Below are positions 25,101 through 37,500 of a stretch of 64,000 nt of DNA, piece after piece; the stretch's first letter is position 1; each line of letters begins with the position of its first letter. The DNA is taken from positions 1,904,680 through 1,968,679 of the forward strand of contig JANPWX010000163.1 of NCBI GenBank assembly GCA_024734555.1, given 5' to 3'. The translations under genes and the position numbers were made by a program. Under the pieces are notes generated by a model, which worked only from the letters and a program-made list of their open reading frames with translations, searched no databases and was not told the DNA's origin. Source of the DNA: Trochalopteron elliotii (lineage: Eukaryota > Chordata > Aves > Passeriformes > Leiothrichidae).

Positions 25101-28100
25101 GAGAGAAAGCAAAATTAAATTTATCACAGGCCTTTTCATTTTTAAAGTGCAATCAAAACTTTTTTTCTTTGATGTGGCAAGTTGATCAAAGCCTGTTTGA
25201 GGAACATTCTCAACACCAATTTTCTTGCAGTAGAGATATTTAACTCTTCATGTTACTGACATTAGAGCACTAATGATCATGTCTGTTCTAGAGGACTCGA
25301 TTCCCATAGTTGAACTAAATGGAAAGACAAAAGAGAACACTTCAAACAATCAAACACCAACTAGAATCTTGTATAATAAACCAACTTTCTCAAAAAGAAT
25401 TCTTTTAAATCCCCATCAAATGCATGTTTTCTCCATCTTGCTTACTCTGGTGTAAGACCAGGACAATTTAACTCAAAAAAAAGGGAATTACATAAATATA
25501 GATCTGGAACAGAGTGAAAATGAGATATGCTATCTTCATGGAAAAACACAAAACCCTGTCACTTCCGTGCAACTCATAAACACAACAGCTGGATAAAATT
25601 AAAGCTTGCTTCTTCCACAGTGGCATGTGGTTTGAGCTGGAGTTTGCTATAATTTTTGATGACAAATGAACTATAATAAAGGAGGTGCAATGCTGCTGGT
25701 TTTTGGAATAGAGAAGTATGTTGTTGTCTTCAACCCAATATGATTTTGTCCTTGGCTGGCCATTCACAGTTCAGAGACCCATGCTGTGGCAAATCACTGA
25801 GGAAATGAGATTGTCTTTATTTTAGTAACCACATTCAACTAGGAATATTACCAACAGTTGAAAATCCAGTGAGACTTTCAGGACTGATCTCATCCAGAAT
25901 AAAAAAAATGTGTCTTTTCAAAGATCACAGCAATGTTGTCCAACCATTGGAATCACCCAAATCCAACAAAACATCTGGACTTGGGTATGGAGTTAAATGA
26001 CTGGATTTGGTTTCAAGCACAAGTAACAAATTGCCACCCCCACAGAACAGCTGAACTTGATACTGAATTGAACTTTCACCATCTGGTTGCCCTAGGCCAA
26101 AAATCCAGCAGTTCCCTTCATGTGCCTCCTCCAGAAACAACATGAGGTGAAGCACGTAGGTTTCAAAACCAGGAGCACCCAGATACTTCAAGCTACTTCA
26201 AGCTGGGCAATTTATCATCACTCTCTTAAAACCTCCCCCAAACAAAGAAAATGTGCCTGAACCCCAAGACATTTCAAGAAGTGAATAAAGGCCTAACAGA
26301 AACGGTACTCATAGCAAGAAATTCTGAAAGAAAATAAAACCTATTTATGGATTTCTGTTTGTAATGAACCTTGGTATTTGTGCACTGTCACAAACAAAAG
26401 TTCAGTTTTCTTGTTTTTTTATCATTTAGTAGCTCTGTCCTAGTTGACAATAAGGACAACAATATTTCAGTGAATTTTGGAGAGACATTTCTTCCTCTCG
26501 GTTGGTTCTCTTGGGACTCTTTACACCAAAAAAATATTAAAAATCCTCCTATTATTGTTTTAGTTTTTATTTTACATGACTATCTTACAAACTACTTGGA
26601 AAATATGTATTCTTAAAGACTTTATATTCATAGCTCTAAAGGGAAAGCTACTCAGTACATCAGCCAGTTAACAAGCTCACATTGCTGCTGTGAGAATTAG
26701 CAATAGCAATTAAAAACACTTTAGGGGAGCCAACATTAAAAACTAGGTTTCTTTTTAAAGCTGCCTATGTAACAGTGGAATGCTGCTGCTCAACAGATGG
26801 GTGCATTCCACCACATCTGCAAACATATGTGACTGATGTGGATGCATGGAAAAAAAATTGATGCAGTTTGCCAGACCTGGACTCTATTTACACAGTTGGC
26901 AGTAAGGAAAAAAAAATTCTGAATACTGCGTACAAAACTGATGAGGAGTCCCTACAATGCCAGGATCACTTTCTGATGAAAAGTAAGTTTTTAACATGAT
27001 GCAAAAGTAACACAGGGCAAAGAGAAGCAAGTAGAAATCATGTTCAGAAGAGGCACCCTTTATCAACTGATAACAGAGCAGACATCTGACATTTTGCACT
27101 AAATGATGTCCAATTACATTATAATTATTTGTAATAAGCCTCAAATACAGAGCAATTTTTATCCTATGAAACCAAACCATCATAAAATAGTCAAAAGGAT
27201 GTTTTTGTTTTGCTTTTCTAGGAACTGTAACCATAAGACTTGCTTGAGCTTAGAACACAGCCCCGAGGCCAAGTCAGAACTGGTATCTCAACTCAAGTTT
27301 CTGCCTTGGAGAGCCTGGAAAATGCTGCCTTCATTTCCTCCATCTTTTGTTCCCAACAGGACTCATTTGGGAGCTGCATTAACATGAAAGGTCAGGCACA
27401 TCATGGACTTTTACAGGCTGCAAGGCAGTGCTGTACCCTGGCACTCACAAATCTTTAGAGAGAACTTATCAGCAGGGAAGAAGTTTCTTCCCCCACCCTA
27501 ATATTTGTACAAGCATGACAGAGAAGGCAAAGAGGTTTTTGGTATGGGAGGGAGAAATGGGAAGATGAAAGAGAAAATAAAAGGCCAAAACCAACCAACA
27601 CCACAATCACAAGGCTTTTCTCAATTAATTCAGAACTCTTTAAGCAGACATATGTTTACTTGTTATGCTCTCAAGAGGAAGAATTTAGATTTCTTAACTT
27701 AAATAGTGTTAGGGAATGAGTGCATATATTCTTGACAAATTTTAGGACAATTAAAACTATCTGTCTGCACTCTCCTAATCATTATGAAGAAAACTACAAG
27801 TCAAAATTGAAAATGTTCAGCTTTTCCAAGTTACTTTTCTGCTTAGCCACAAACTATTACCTGTCTTTATTCTTTACCTGTTTGGTGCCAGGTGATGTAA
27901 CATTCTACTTCTGGGTTTGCTCTTTATTTGAAGCAGCATGGACTTCCAGGGGCTTGTCACCCACTGCATCACCCTTGAGGAAGAAAAAATGTGCATAACA
28001 TTTCAATTGAGGCAATCCATGATTCATGTTTTTACCAGAACTGAAACCCTCTTCAAAAGCTGAAACAGAAATATCTCACAAAACCAAGTGGTTCGTGAGA

Positions 28101-28989
28101 CTAATTCAGTATAATACACTCAAATATCATCTTTTACCAAATACTTTCTAGACTTTAGTCTTCCTGCAGTTAGCCAAGCAATTAAAGGATTTGAAAGAAC
28201 AAGTATTTTCAACAGAAGTGCTTTAATTGAATCATTTTGCCTGTATTAATAAGAGAGGATGAATACCCACAGAGCAGTTGCTATTTTGCATTTTCTGAAT
28301 TCTGTGTGGATTTATACAATAGGCCTCTTTTAGCACATATCCTTTTAGAGGGTGTTCTCACACTTTCCCCAACATAAATGACAGAAATCAAAGAATGAAG
28401 AGAAGCTTGTTACAGGGTCTGGTCTATCTATTTGCCAAGATGTTATAACAAACATGCATTTGATTACAGCTTTAAATAGATATCCATTAAAAAATACTTA
28501 AAGGGGCACACATACAGCTTGGGGACTGAAGCACATATAAGGACAAGCTGAGATGAGAATCTGTTCAGACTTGTGAGGACCAGACAAAGGGGGAACTTAA
28601 CTTCTACCCCCAATTTCTTAATGGGCATTTACGTATTCGGAAGAGCCAGATTCTTCTCAGAGGTTCACATCCAAAGGACAGGGAGAAAAAGACAGAGGAG
28701 CAAGGCAAATTTTTCTTAGATCAAAGGGCAAACAATTATAAATGTATCACACCATCAATCACTGGAGCAGGTTTCCCAGAGAACTTTCTACATCTCCACC
28801 CCTGGAAATATTCAGCACATGACTACATAAGGCCTCAACCACCAAATCTAATTTTGAAACTGTCTCTGCTTTGAACAGGGGGTTGGGTGACATAATCAGA
28901 GGTGACACCCACCCTCAATTGTTCTGAAATTCTACACATGGAAATTAAATGGCATTTCCTCTTTATTTTAGAAGGCTATTTTTACCAAC

Positions 28990-30238
28990 ATGACTTAAAT
29001 AAAGAGATGATTGGTGACAGCCAACATGGCTTCACTAATGGCAAAGTGTGCCTGACAAATTTGGTGGCCTTTTACAAGAGGGTTACAGCAGTGATGGACA
29101 AGGGAAGAGTGACTGATGTCATCTATGACTTGTGTAAAGCACTTGACACTGGCCTGCAGGACACCCTTGTCTCTAAACTGGAGAGACATTGGTTTGATGG
29201 ATGGACCACTGGGCAGACAAGGAACTGGTGGATGGTGACACTCAGAGTCACAGTCACCAGTCTGATGTCTGAGTGGAGACAGTGAGGACTGGTGTTCTCA
29301 GGGGTCACTGCTGGGACCAGCACTGACACCTCTGCCAGCAGCAGGAACACTGGGACTGAGGGCACCCTCAGCCAGTCTGCCAACAACACCAGGTTGTGAA
29401 GTGCAGTCAACACACTGTAGGGAGGAATGTCACCCACAGGGACCCTGACAGGCTTTAAAGATGGGCCCATGTGAACCTCATGAAGTTCAGCAAGGCCAGG
29501 TGTAAAATCCTGCCCCTGGGTCAGGACAATCCCAAGCACAAACACAGGATGGGCAGAGAACGGATTGAGAACAGCCCTGGGGGGAAGGACTTGGGGTTGC
29601 TGGTTGATGAAAAGCTCAACACAGCCCAGCAATGTGCCCTTGCAGCCCAGAAACCAACCACGTCCTGGGCTGCTTCAAAAGCAGCGTGGGCAGCAGGTCT
29701 GCTTTGCTCCTGAAAGACCCACCAGGAGTGCTGTGTCCAGCTCTGGAGCCTGCGACAGAAGAAGGATGTGGACTTGTTGGACCAAGCCCAGAGGAGGCCA
29801 GGGAGATGATCAGAGAGCTGGAGCATCTCTTCTACAAAGACAGGATGAGAGAGCTGGGATTGTTTAGCCTGGAAAAGAGCAGGCTTTGGGAAAACTTCTA
29901 GCAGCTTCCCAGTACCTAAAAAAGGGGGCTACAAGGGAGCTGGAGAGGGACTTTTCAGAAGGGCCTGTAACCACAGGACAAGTGGGAATGGCTTCAAACT
30001 GGAAGAGGGCAGGTTTAGATTAGATATTGAGAAGAAATTCTTTGCTGTGAAGGTGGTGAGGCACTGGAACAGACTGTCCAGAGAAGTTGTTGATGCCCTA
30101 TCCCTGGAAGTGTTCAAGGCCAGCCAGGATGGATGGGGCTTTGAGCCACCTGGTCTAGTGGAAGCTGTTCCTGCAAGGGGATGGAATTAGATTATCTTCA
30201 AGATCCCTTCCATCCTAAACCATTCTGTGATTCTGTAA
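28990..30238 (+). mobile_element. CR1 LINE, 1.25-kb 3' copy with degraded ORF2
   Basis: This is the longest CR1 copy in the window, in + orientation. It starts inside the reverse transcriptase: HGFTNGKVCLTNLVAFYKRV (about 29023-29082), then DKGRVTDVIYDLCKALDT. It runs through the RT C-terminal part (PLGQDNPKHKHRMGRERIE) and the 3' UTR to the terminal ATTCTGTGATTCTGTAATG at about 30220-30238. The coding frame is broken repeatedly: the first frame stops at 29285 and continues in other frames near 29471 and 29632. It is a dead 5'-truncated insertion. All open frames of this interval are pieces of it. Confidence 0.92.
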
Positions 30239-33200
30239 TGCTAAATGTGATGGAAAATGTAGCAAAAGAAGCCAGAAGAGACTGGAAAATGTTTCAAAGA
30301 ATGGGTAAAATTTATATATTACCAACTAAAGACAATAAGGCACCAAGTCTGTGCAATCCTGCATATGCTGTGCTGGAGATATGGACTCAACATATCAAGA
30401 TTCAATTATGAAGACATTTCTTAAATGTCTTATTCAAAAAATGCCTAGCAAGACCTTTAAAAGGTAATTCTTTCAAAAACCCATTTTGTCTTGATCACTA
30501 CCCTGGATATTTCATAGTAGAGGAAATCACATCCACAAATCACACCCATTTCAAAATAATAATCTACTCTGAAATTTATCTGTACAGGAACTCTTAAGTT
30601 AAGACATTTTATTGTAATTTATAATGAATAATCTGACTAACGATGCCTCATCTCAGAGTTTACTCAATCCTGAACTAAATGAACTAAAAATAAGCTCCTC
30701 ACAGAGGAGCCGGTGTTTTTCCAGTTTCTTGTTCTAACTTGTAAAAAGCAATTATTGTCTAGGTAAGCTTTTCTTTTTCATGCCCTGAAAGAGGAAAACA
30801 ATCTAAAGCAACACACACACATACACAAGAATACAGGGGTCTTGCTAAATTCCCTTGTTTCTCAATCTCATCACAGGGCTTGCCTTCAGTAAAACTACTA
30901 AGCCTGAGTTATTTAATTCAAGCCAATCCACTGATAGACTATCATTCCTCACACAGTGTCATTTGCTGAATTAGCAATTAAGAAGTTTTTAATTCTATCC
31001 ACTGTATATGCCCACTGTATAAATAGTGAGCCTAAGTGAGACAGCTCAAGCAGGAATGTGATTTAGCCAGAAAAGGACTTTCTGTGGCACAGTGCACTTA
31101 ATTTTACAAAAAAGTGCCAAAGTCCTCTGGCACTCTCAAAACCAGGTCAGAAGCAAAAAATCTGTTTAGATCAATGACTCAGAAGACAGACTTCCTTTGT
31201 GTCAGCGTACCCTCTCATAATCAGAAGCAGGCACATGTTCAAGACAGTCTTTCTACTTTCTGGCTCAACACAACCACTCCATAACAAATCTGGGTGGCCA
31301 GAGGAGTTCACACATCAGAGCTCTATCCCACAGCAGAAAGAGGAAATATTTTGCATTCTTGTGTTTCTGACTGTTTCAAGTGAAAGATAACTGATAAGAA
31401 ATCTCCATAATACATTCATTATAATATGTTCAATACATTAGGATTCCTTGGGATTAAAAAAAAAAAAAATCATTATTTGAAACTAAAAAAAACACTGGAA
31501 CCAAGGGGACTGTACCCTTTCAGTACATGAGTGATTAGAAAACACCCCAACCTAGCTCACATGGTATCCAAGAGAGATACACTGAGACCTAAACTTTCAA
31601 CAACAAACTTTGCAAAAAACCCACCACGATTACTCTGAAAACTTTCCTTCCACATAAAGAAAAATGCCCCAAAGCAAACTAGCTAAATGTTAAACCCCCA
31701 AATGTGAGGTGCCTCTTTCCCTTACATTACAGCTGAGCCAGGTGCAGAAGTTTCTCTTGCTCCCTCAGAAGCCTTGCAGATGGCCAGATCCTTTTACACT
31801 GATCTTAGAAATTGTAACTTCAAAAGTACATAAGAGAGGTATGTATCTTTTATGTTTATGGAAACTCTTGAAAGGGAAAGTCTACTCACCAGAAAAAAAA
31901 AAAGGCAGCTACAAAAGACAAACAAAGGCTCACCTGGGCTCACAGATTAATAATTTACCTTCTGTTCTCTTCTGTTTGCAATGTATTGCTTGAAATGAAG
32001 AGAACATCACTGCCTGACCTTATTCATCCCCCCCAGTCAATCAGTAACTTCTTCTTTTATTTAAGTTGACCTTGAACTTAATTCTCACAAAAATATGAAG
32101 CACTTTCAAAAATGTTGTTCTAAGCTGCCCTTAGAGAGACCAACTTTTTGCAGAGTACATTCTTCCTGTCCATCCCACTTCTACCACATCTAAATTCCTC
32201 ACTGTCCATACTAAGGATCCAATCCAAAAGAAGTAATATTTTTTACAAGTTTCATACTGTTTTTGTTTTCTTACTACTAAACAATAAAAGGAGGGCCTGT
32301 GACAGCAAACAGCATTTTCTGCCAGAAGTGGATGTTTATCTTTTAGTTGAGATGACCAAACCTTTGCCTGCCTATTGAGAACCTACCAAGGCCAAGCCTG
32401 ACAAGCATTTGCTGTAGAAAGAAACTCTCTCAGCTGCTTATGTTGTGTTTTAAAAGATGACCAAAATACACGTGACTTAAAAACTCTATTTAAAAACACA
32501 ATTTAAGGTTTGTTTTGGTCACAATTTGTGATGCTGATGGTGAGGGTCCCCAGTCAAAACACTGACACCACAATTTTCAACAGAGCTTTCAGGTGAGGAA
32601 GGTTCTGATCCACAAATTCCTTGATACTTGCTCTGAGCAAGTACAGGACATCAGCCAAAGCTGAGCCCTGTCTGCACCTGGAGACACTCTGTAACCAGCT
32701 AGCACTTAATAAAATACCCAGAGATTGCCACAGAGATAGATTCTAAATATATTTCTATAAAATATATTTATATTTTTACATGTGTAATAAAAACATAAGG
32801 GTTTAAAAATTGTATGTATCATATACTAGTATTGCTAAGTGACTGGTGGTGTCCATCAGCACACCAGACAGGAATGAAAACCAAATAATATGCCACAAAA
32901 GTTTCACTCAGCCTTTGAAGCTGAGAGGGAAATTACTTTTCTGTGAGATTTTATTACTAGTTGAGCCAAAGTGGGAAAGAGCAAACACAAGAAGAAAGAA
33001 ACAAGGGCTGAAAGAAGGATGTATTTAGAGTTGCAGTGCTGTTCTGGTTTCACACAATTTGGCAACTTCACTAAAAACAAGGGGTGCCCAACTCAGTATT
33101 GCTGGAAGAGAGAGAATCCAAAATTGTTAAAAATACAGCAAAAGTCTTTGAACAGTATATACACAAGACAGAGTGAGAACCAAGAGAAGGAAATTGCTTT

Positions 33201-34310
33201 TCTATGTGCTTCAGTTTTAGCAGAGGGATGTAATCCTGACATCTTGAAGAGCTGCATCCTTCAACAGCATATTAAAAACATTTGTCTGACTGACTTGCTG
33301 TATGGAAGGGCTGCAGCCACAGTGTTTTGAAATGCAGGCACAGAAGGTCCCAGAATTCATCTTTCTTGGCAGAACTCAGAATTCAGTTGATATTACCTCA
33401 ATTTGGCACAGGTTTTTGTTTCATAAAACCTTCAGAAAATTAACATACCACATTTATTTTAATGACATATTGCTGCACAAACATGAAGTTATGCACAGCT
33501 GTGGTACCTATGACTATCAAACAAATGATGAGCAATGTAACAAATTAACAGAAGCCAAGAAGAGACACCCATATACTGCTGGACTATTTGCAAGAATCCT
33601 TTGTGTAGCAACAGGAAAATGCTGGAGTAAATGTCACAAAAACAAAAATAATGTCTTTTGCTCTGGCAGAGTTCATTAAATGGGTTACATCTGCTGCAAC
33701 AGCAACTCAAAAGTAACATTTAGACCTGTCTTCACTAGTTCAGGATTCTAGCTGCCTAGAACAACAATAAGGAATATGCATACAAAAGCAACCAAATTCT
33801 TTCATAAGGTTGTCAAATTAAGACAGAAATCACAGATTCTATCCAAGAATGCTTTGCCAATTTTAGTATATGATAGTTAAAAGCATTTTCTTCCATGACA
33901 CTTCTGTATGAGTAAAAGCATTCAATAAAAAATGGAACTTAAACAGAAATTCTTCTGCTTGAAAAGTTAATACTGATTGGGTGGTGCTAATAATCCATAT
34001 GATTATTTCCATAAGAAACAAACCTAAAACAAACCTATCTCTCCCCACTCAGATTCTCAGCTATGTATTTTGTATGGTTTCACCAACACAGGCCAAAGGA
34101 AGCTTCAGAGCAAACTTCTTCCATCAGAATCACTTCTCAGTCCCCATTCCAGACAAGAGCACAGGACTTTTTACAGCTGCTGTTCAGCTTCTCTACACAG
34201 CAGGGAGACAAGACAAGACCCTCTCTTTATCAGCTTCAGAGGACAAAGCACCAGGAAGGCTGTTTGCCCCAGAGGTAAGAGATCCATGAACTTGGGGAAT
34301 GCAAGCAGTT
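30239..34310. other. Intergenic region between CR1 and the APOO 3' end
   Basis: The region is AT-rich. Two neighbouring frames on + (32971-33330 and 33302-33679, 119 and 125 codons) overlap by 29 bp in different phases, and I recognise no family for either. No exon or RNA gene is supported. Confidence 0.4.
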
Positions 34311-34314
34311 TCAT

Positions 34315-34503
34315 CAAGTGATCAAGCACTGTTTCTTTATTTGAGTGTCAGGGGTTTTGTACCTTGTCTAATCCATCAAGTTACACAGCAACAGCTCACA
34401 CTGACAGTACCTGAACAGTGAGATGAACTTTTGGAGAACACCCATCAATGGGCATTTTGCTCCTCTGTGCAAGTAACAGGTTTTGGCAGCTAAGGGGTGT
34501 GAT
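34315..34503 (-). terminator. APOO: APOO 3' UTR and polyadenylation signal
   Basis: On the - strand, AATAAA (TTTATT at 34336-34341 on +) lies about 160 nt after the stop codon. Cleavage is expected roughly 10-25 nt further on, near 34315-34325. This would give a short 3' UTR. The cleavage position is inferred. Confidence 0.65.
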
Positions 34504-34512
34504 TTAAAGATT
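34504..34512 (-). CDS. APOO: APOO terminal coding micro-segment (N-L-stop)
   Basis: A strong acceptor, a long pyrimidine tract ending TCCTTGCAG, is followed by AAT CTT TAA. This adds only Asn197 and Leu198 before the stop. The choice rests on the acceptor strength, the phase (exon 7 ends in phase 0 at GATAAG before GTAAGA) and the resulting 198-aa length equal to the mammalian protein. Without this exon the reading frame would run into intron 7. Confidence 0.75.
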   Translation of the reverse strand, partial: NL

Positions 34513-37500
34513 CTGCAAGGAGGAAGAGAAAGAAGTGTGTTTGCTTAGTGGTCTCTGCAATTCTGCATGCTGTTTGTTTTTCTGCTGAGGTAGCAAGTGC
34601 TTGAATAAGCCTTAGAGTAAGATGAAAGTGTCAAAGTTTTTTCCTTCCAACAACAACCATGTGTTCCCTTTTGAAAGCCTGGGACACAATAAAAGAAAAA
34701 CTTCAGCTATTTTTTACTAATGGTGTCAGTTTGTCTTTCTGAAATATTTTAACACTGACTCTTTTCTTGGGTTTCTCTCTGATAGCCTAGGTTTTAGGAA
34801 AGGTACAGAGTGATTAACTAACCTTTGTTTATTCAAGTTCATTTACTGAAGTGCCTTGGGCCAATACAGATGAAAGTCTTCACTCTCAGAAGACCCAGCA
34901 ACTGCCAGGACATGTGAACATTTCCCCAGCCCAGCTTCTTTGGAACTAGTCCTACACCCAGCCCTACCAAGGGAACTTGGTGCTGTCCCCGAGGTCTATC
35001 CAAGTGCAATTTTGTCTCCAAAACACCTTTCTCCCAGTCACAGCAAGTTTAGAAGTGAATTTAAAACCACAGACCCTTTGCATTACACACTTGAACTTTT
35101 ATCTCTTTAAGCAGCAGCTAAAAAAAAACACCTAAAGACCTTACTTTCCAGGCTTTTCCTGGGACACATTTAATCAACTTGTTCAGTTCTCCAGTCTCTC
35201 ACACTATCTTTCACTAAGCTATCTACATATATTCCTAGAACTCTGTTTGCTTATCTGTACCAGATTATACTAAAGGAAACTTCCAAACAGCATTGCTGAA
35301 AGTTTAACTTGAAGTAAGCCTGTTTTTCCACAGCTTAGAAAGACAGAATGAAAAATTTCTCTTCAAAAATAAAATCCAAGTCACAGTGGAACAAAACCAC
35401 TGTTGTTTATAATTTTTTGGTCTGAAAAGGCAGCAGTAAATTCAGAAATCAAGTTCCTCAGACTTCTTACCTTATCACCTTTTTCCCCTGATTTCTTCTT
35501 CTTCGGATTATCCTTCCAAAGAGCTTCTACAGCAATATATCCTTGAAGACTCCAGTCATACAGCTGTGTGCCAGCAACCTTTGAAACAAAAGTTTTTAGA
35601 AAGCATGAACTTAATAATCTGGGGAATATTGCCTTACTTCTTATTTAAGTGGAAGAAGTCTCAAAACACAAGACATTTAACTCTTCCTGCTCAAGCTCAC
35701 AATATACAGCATTAATTAACATTTTGGAAAATAATATCAAACGAAAAATAAGAAAAAATAACGTGCTAAAAAACTGTTTGAAGGCTACCTGAATATACAT
35801 CTGTACAAACAGGAGTGGAATGATGCTGTGTGGAAACAATCCTGGTTTTCTTAGTATTTGACATTTGATGTAATTAATGTATGCAGAGTATTTCTTCATT
35901 TGACCACACCCATTTCAAAGACCCTACTTAGGGTTGTCACTATTTTGCAATTTTAGATTTTCTTCTTATTTGTTTTTTAGAACTTGCTGATAGATGAATG
36001 TAATGAATAACCAGCTGTCCACTCCCAAAACAGAACACAGCTGGGAAAGACTGTGTTTGCTATATTACACCAACAGCTATTTTATGACAGGAAAAGGCCC
36101 TAATAAAACAGTATCCCTTGTCCCTTATGTGACAAAGAATTGTAATATTCATAGCACCCTTTAAAACTAAAGAGTTTTAGGTTTTATAGCCAGGCTCAGG
36201 TCTATTCTGACTTTCATATCACTATCTGTTTCTGTATGAAGAACAGCAAAAAGAGCAATTTATCCAACTAAACAGCTATTAAACTAAAAAAACCTTATGA
36301 GATCAAGAACTAAGATATTTCCCTATCTTCTACAGTAGGCAAGGCCACAAAATGCAAACTCTGAAAACAGGACAAGTGTAAATGTTTCTGAAACAGTTTT
36401 CTGATTTTTCTGAAAAAATTTCTGAACTATATTTTTAAGTTTCTTCCAGTCTCCATCAATTCACTGCTCAGAGATTTCCTGAGCCAGAGGTGATTTTTAT
36501 GCATGCAAAGAGGCCCAAGGAATTTCCCTCCTATGAACTTTTTGCATGGAGTTCAAGGGGAAGTGCAAATTTTTAGCATCCCTGTGCCAAGTGGCTCTAC
36601 TGCTGGGTACACATGGCATGAAGAGCCACTTCCCCTTGTTTGTCTGACCTGTAATCAGCAAGACTGATTACACCAGTCACTACACAATGGTACAAGGATG
36701 TGCTTCTGCACAGATACCATGTGCTTGCTACCTTACAAAAGAGGCTATTGAACAACTAGAATTAAAAGAAAACAAACCCAAATCAGCAACTACACTTCCA
36801 AGTCACAACTAAACCCAAAATGTAGGCTGTCTTTAAGACAAAGTATCCTTTTTGTCACCATATCTGACCAATTACTTTGGTTTAAACAAGTTCATTGGAT
36901 GTACTCAGTTTTCTCTATAGCTGAAAGTGATAAGAGTCATCAGAAAAAAGCACATCAAGTGAACCAAGTAGATCTCCAAAACTGGCCAATTTAAATATTA
37001 TGGGTATAGCCAGTTATTTTGTTTTTCAGTATCAGCAGTGTTCATTCTCTAGCACTTCAACAAACAAGTTGGCTCATCTGAAAAGATGGTGGTCCCTTAT
37101 GCAAACAGTTCAAACCTACCAGGACTGAAAAATAATCACAATAAACAAAATGCTGGTTTTGTCTGCAATATTACTGAAGACACAGCTATCAACATAAAAT
37201 GAGAAAAAAACCTCTGTCCTTAAGCTATTTGTTTGTTTCTGCTTAAAAAATACTCCATTAAAATATTTAAAACCACACTAAATGCCTAACAGTACAAACT
37301 TAAAAACATTATTACAGGAGTCATATGACCAAGTGATTTATGAATTGCATTAAATGAGAAACTGGTCATTCATGTTGCTGGATTACACAGCTACATCACA
37401 AGGTACAGCAACCCAGACAGCTTAGTCTGCCAAAACCAACCAATGTTTCAGCAGGGCACAAACCTCCCAAGAGCCAGGACCCACAGACACTTTCACAGTT

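Larger units (their letters stand above)
19916..28970. other. Intergenic region with microsatellites, no recognised gene
   Basis: A CpG-rich patch lies at about 20380-20500. Apart from small simple repeats (listed separately where clear) there is no exon, LINE or RNA gene I can defend. The frames found are short and lack splice context. Confidence 0.4.

Noticed and set aside
28902..29901. Frames of 80-169 codons between 28.9 and 29.9 kb as possible host genes
   Set aside because: They are fragments of CR1 ORF2 and its antisense strand.
32971..33679. Two overlapping + strand frames (119 and 125 codons)
   Set aside because: They are in different phases, have no splice or promoter context and no family recognised, so they are probably chance frames. 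A protein search would settle it.
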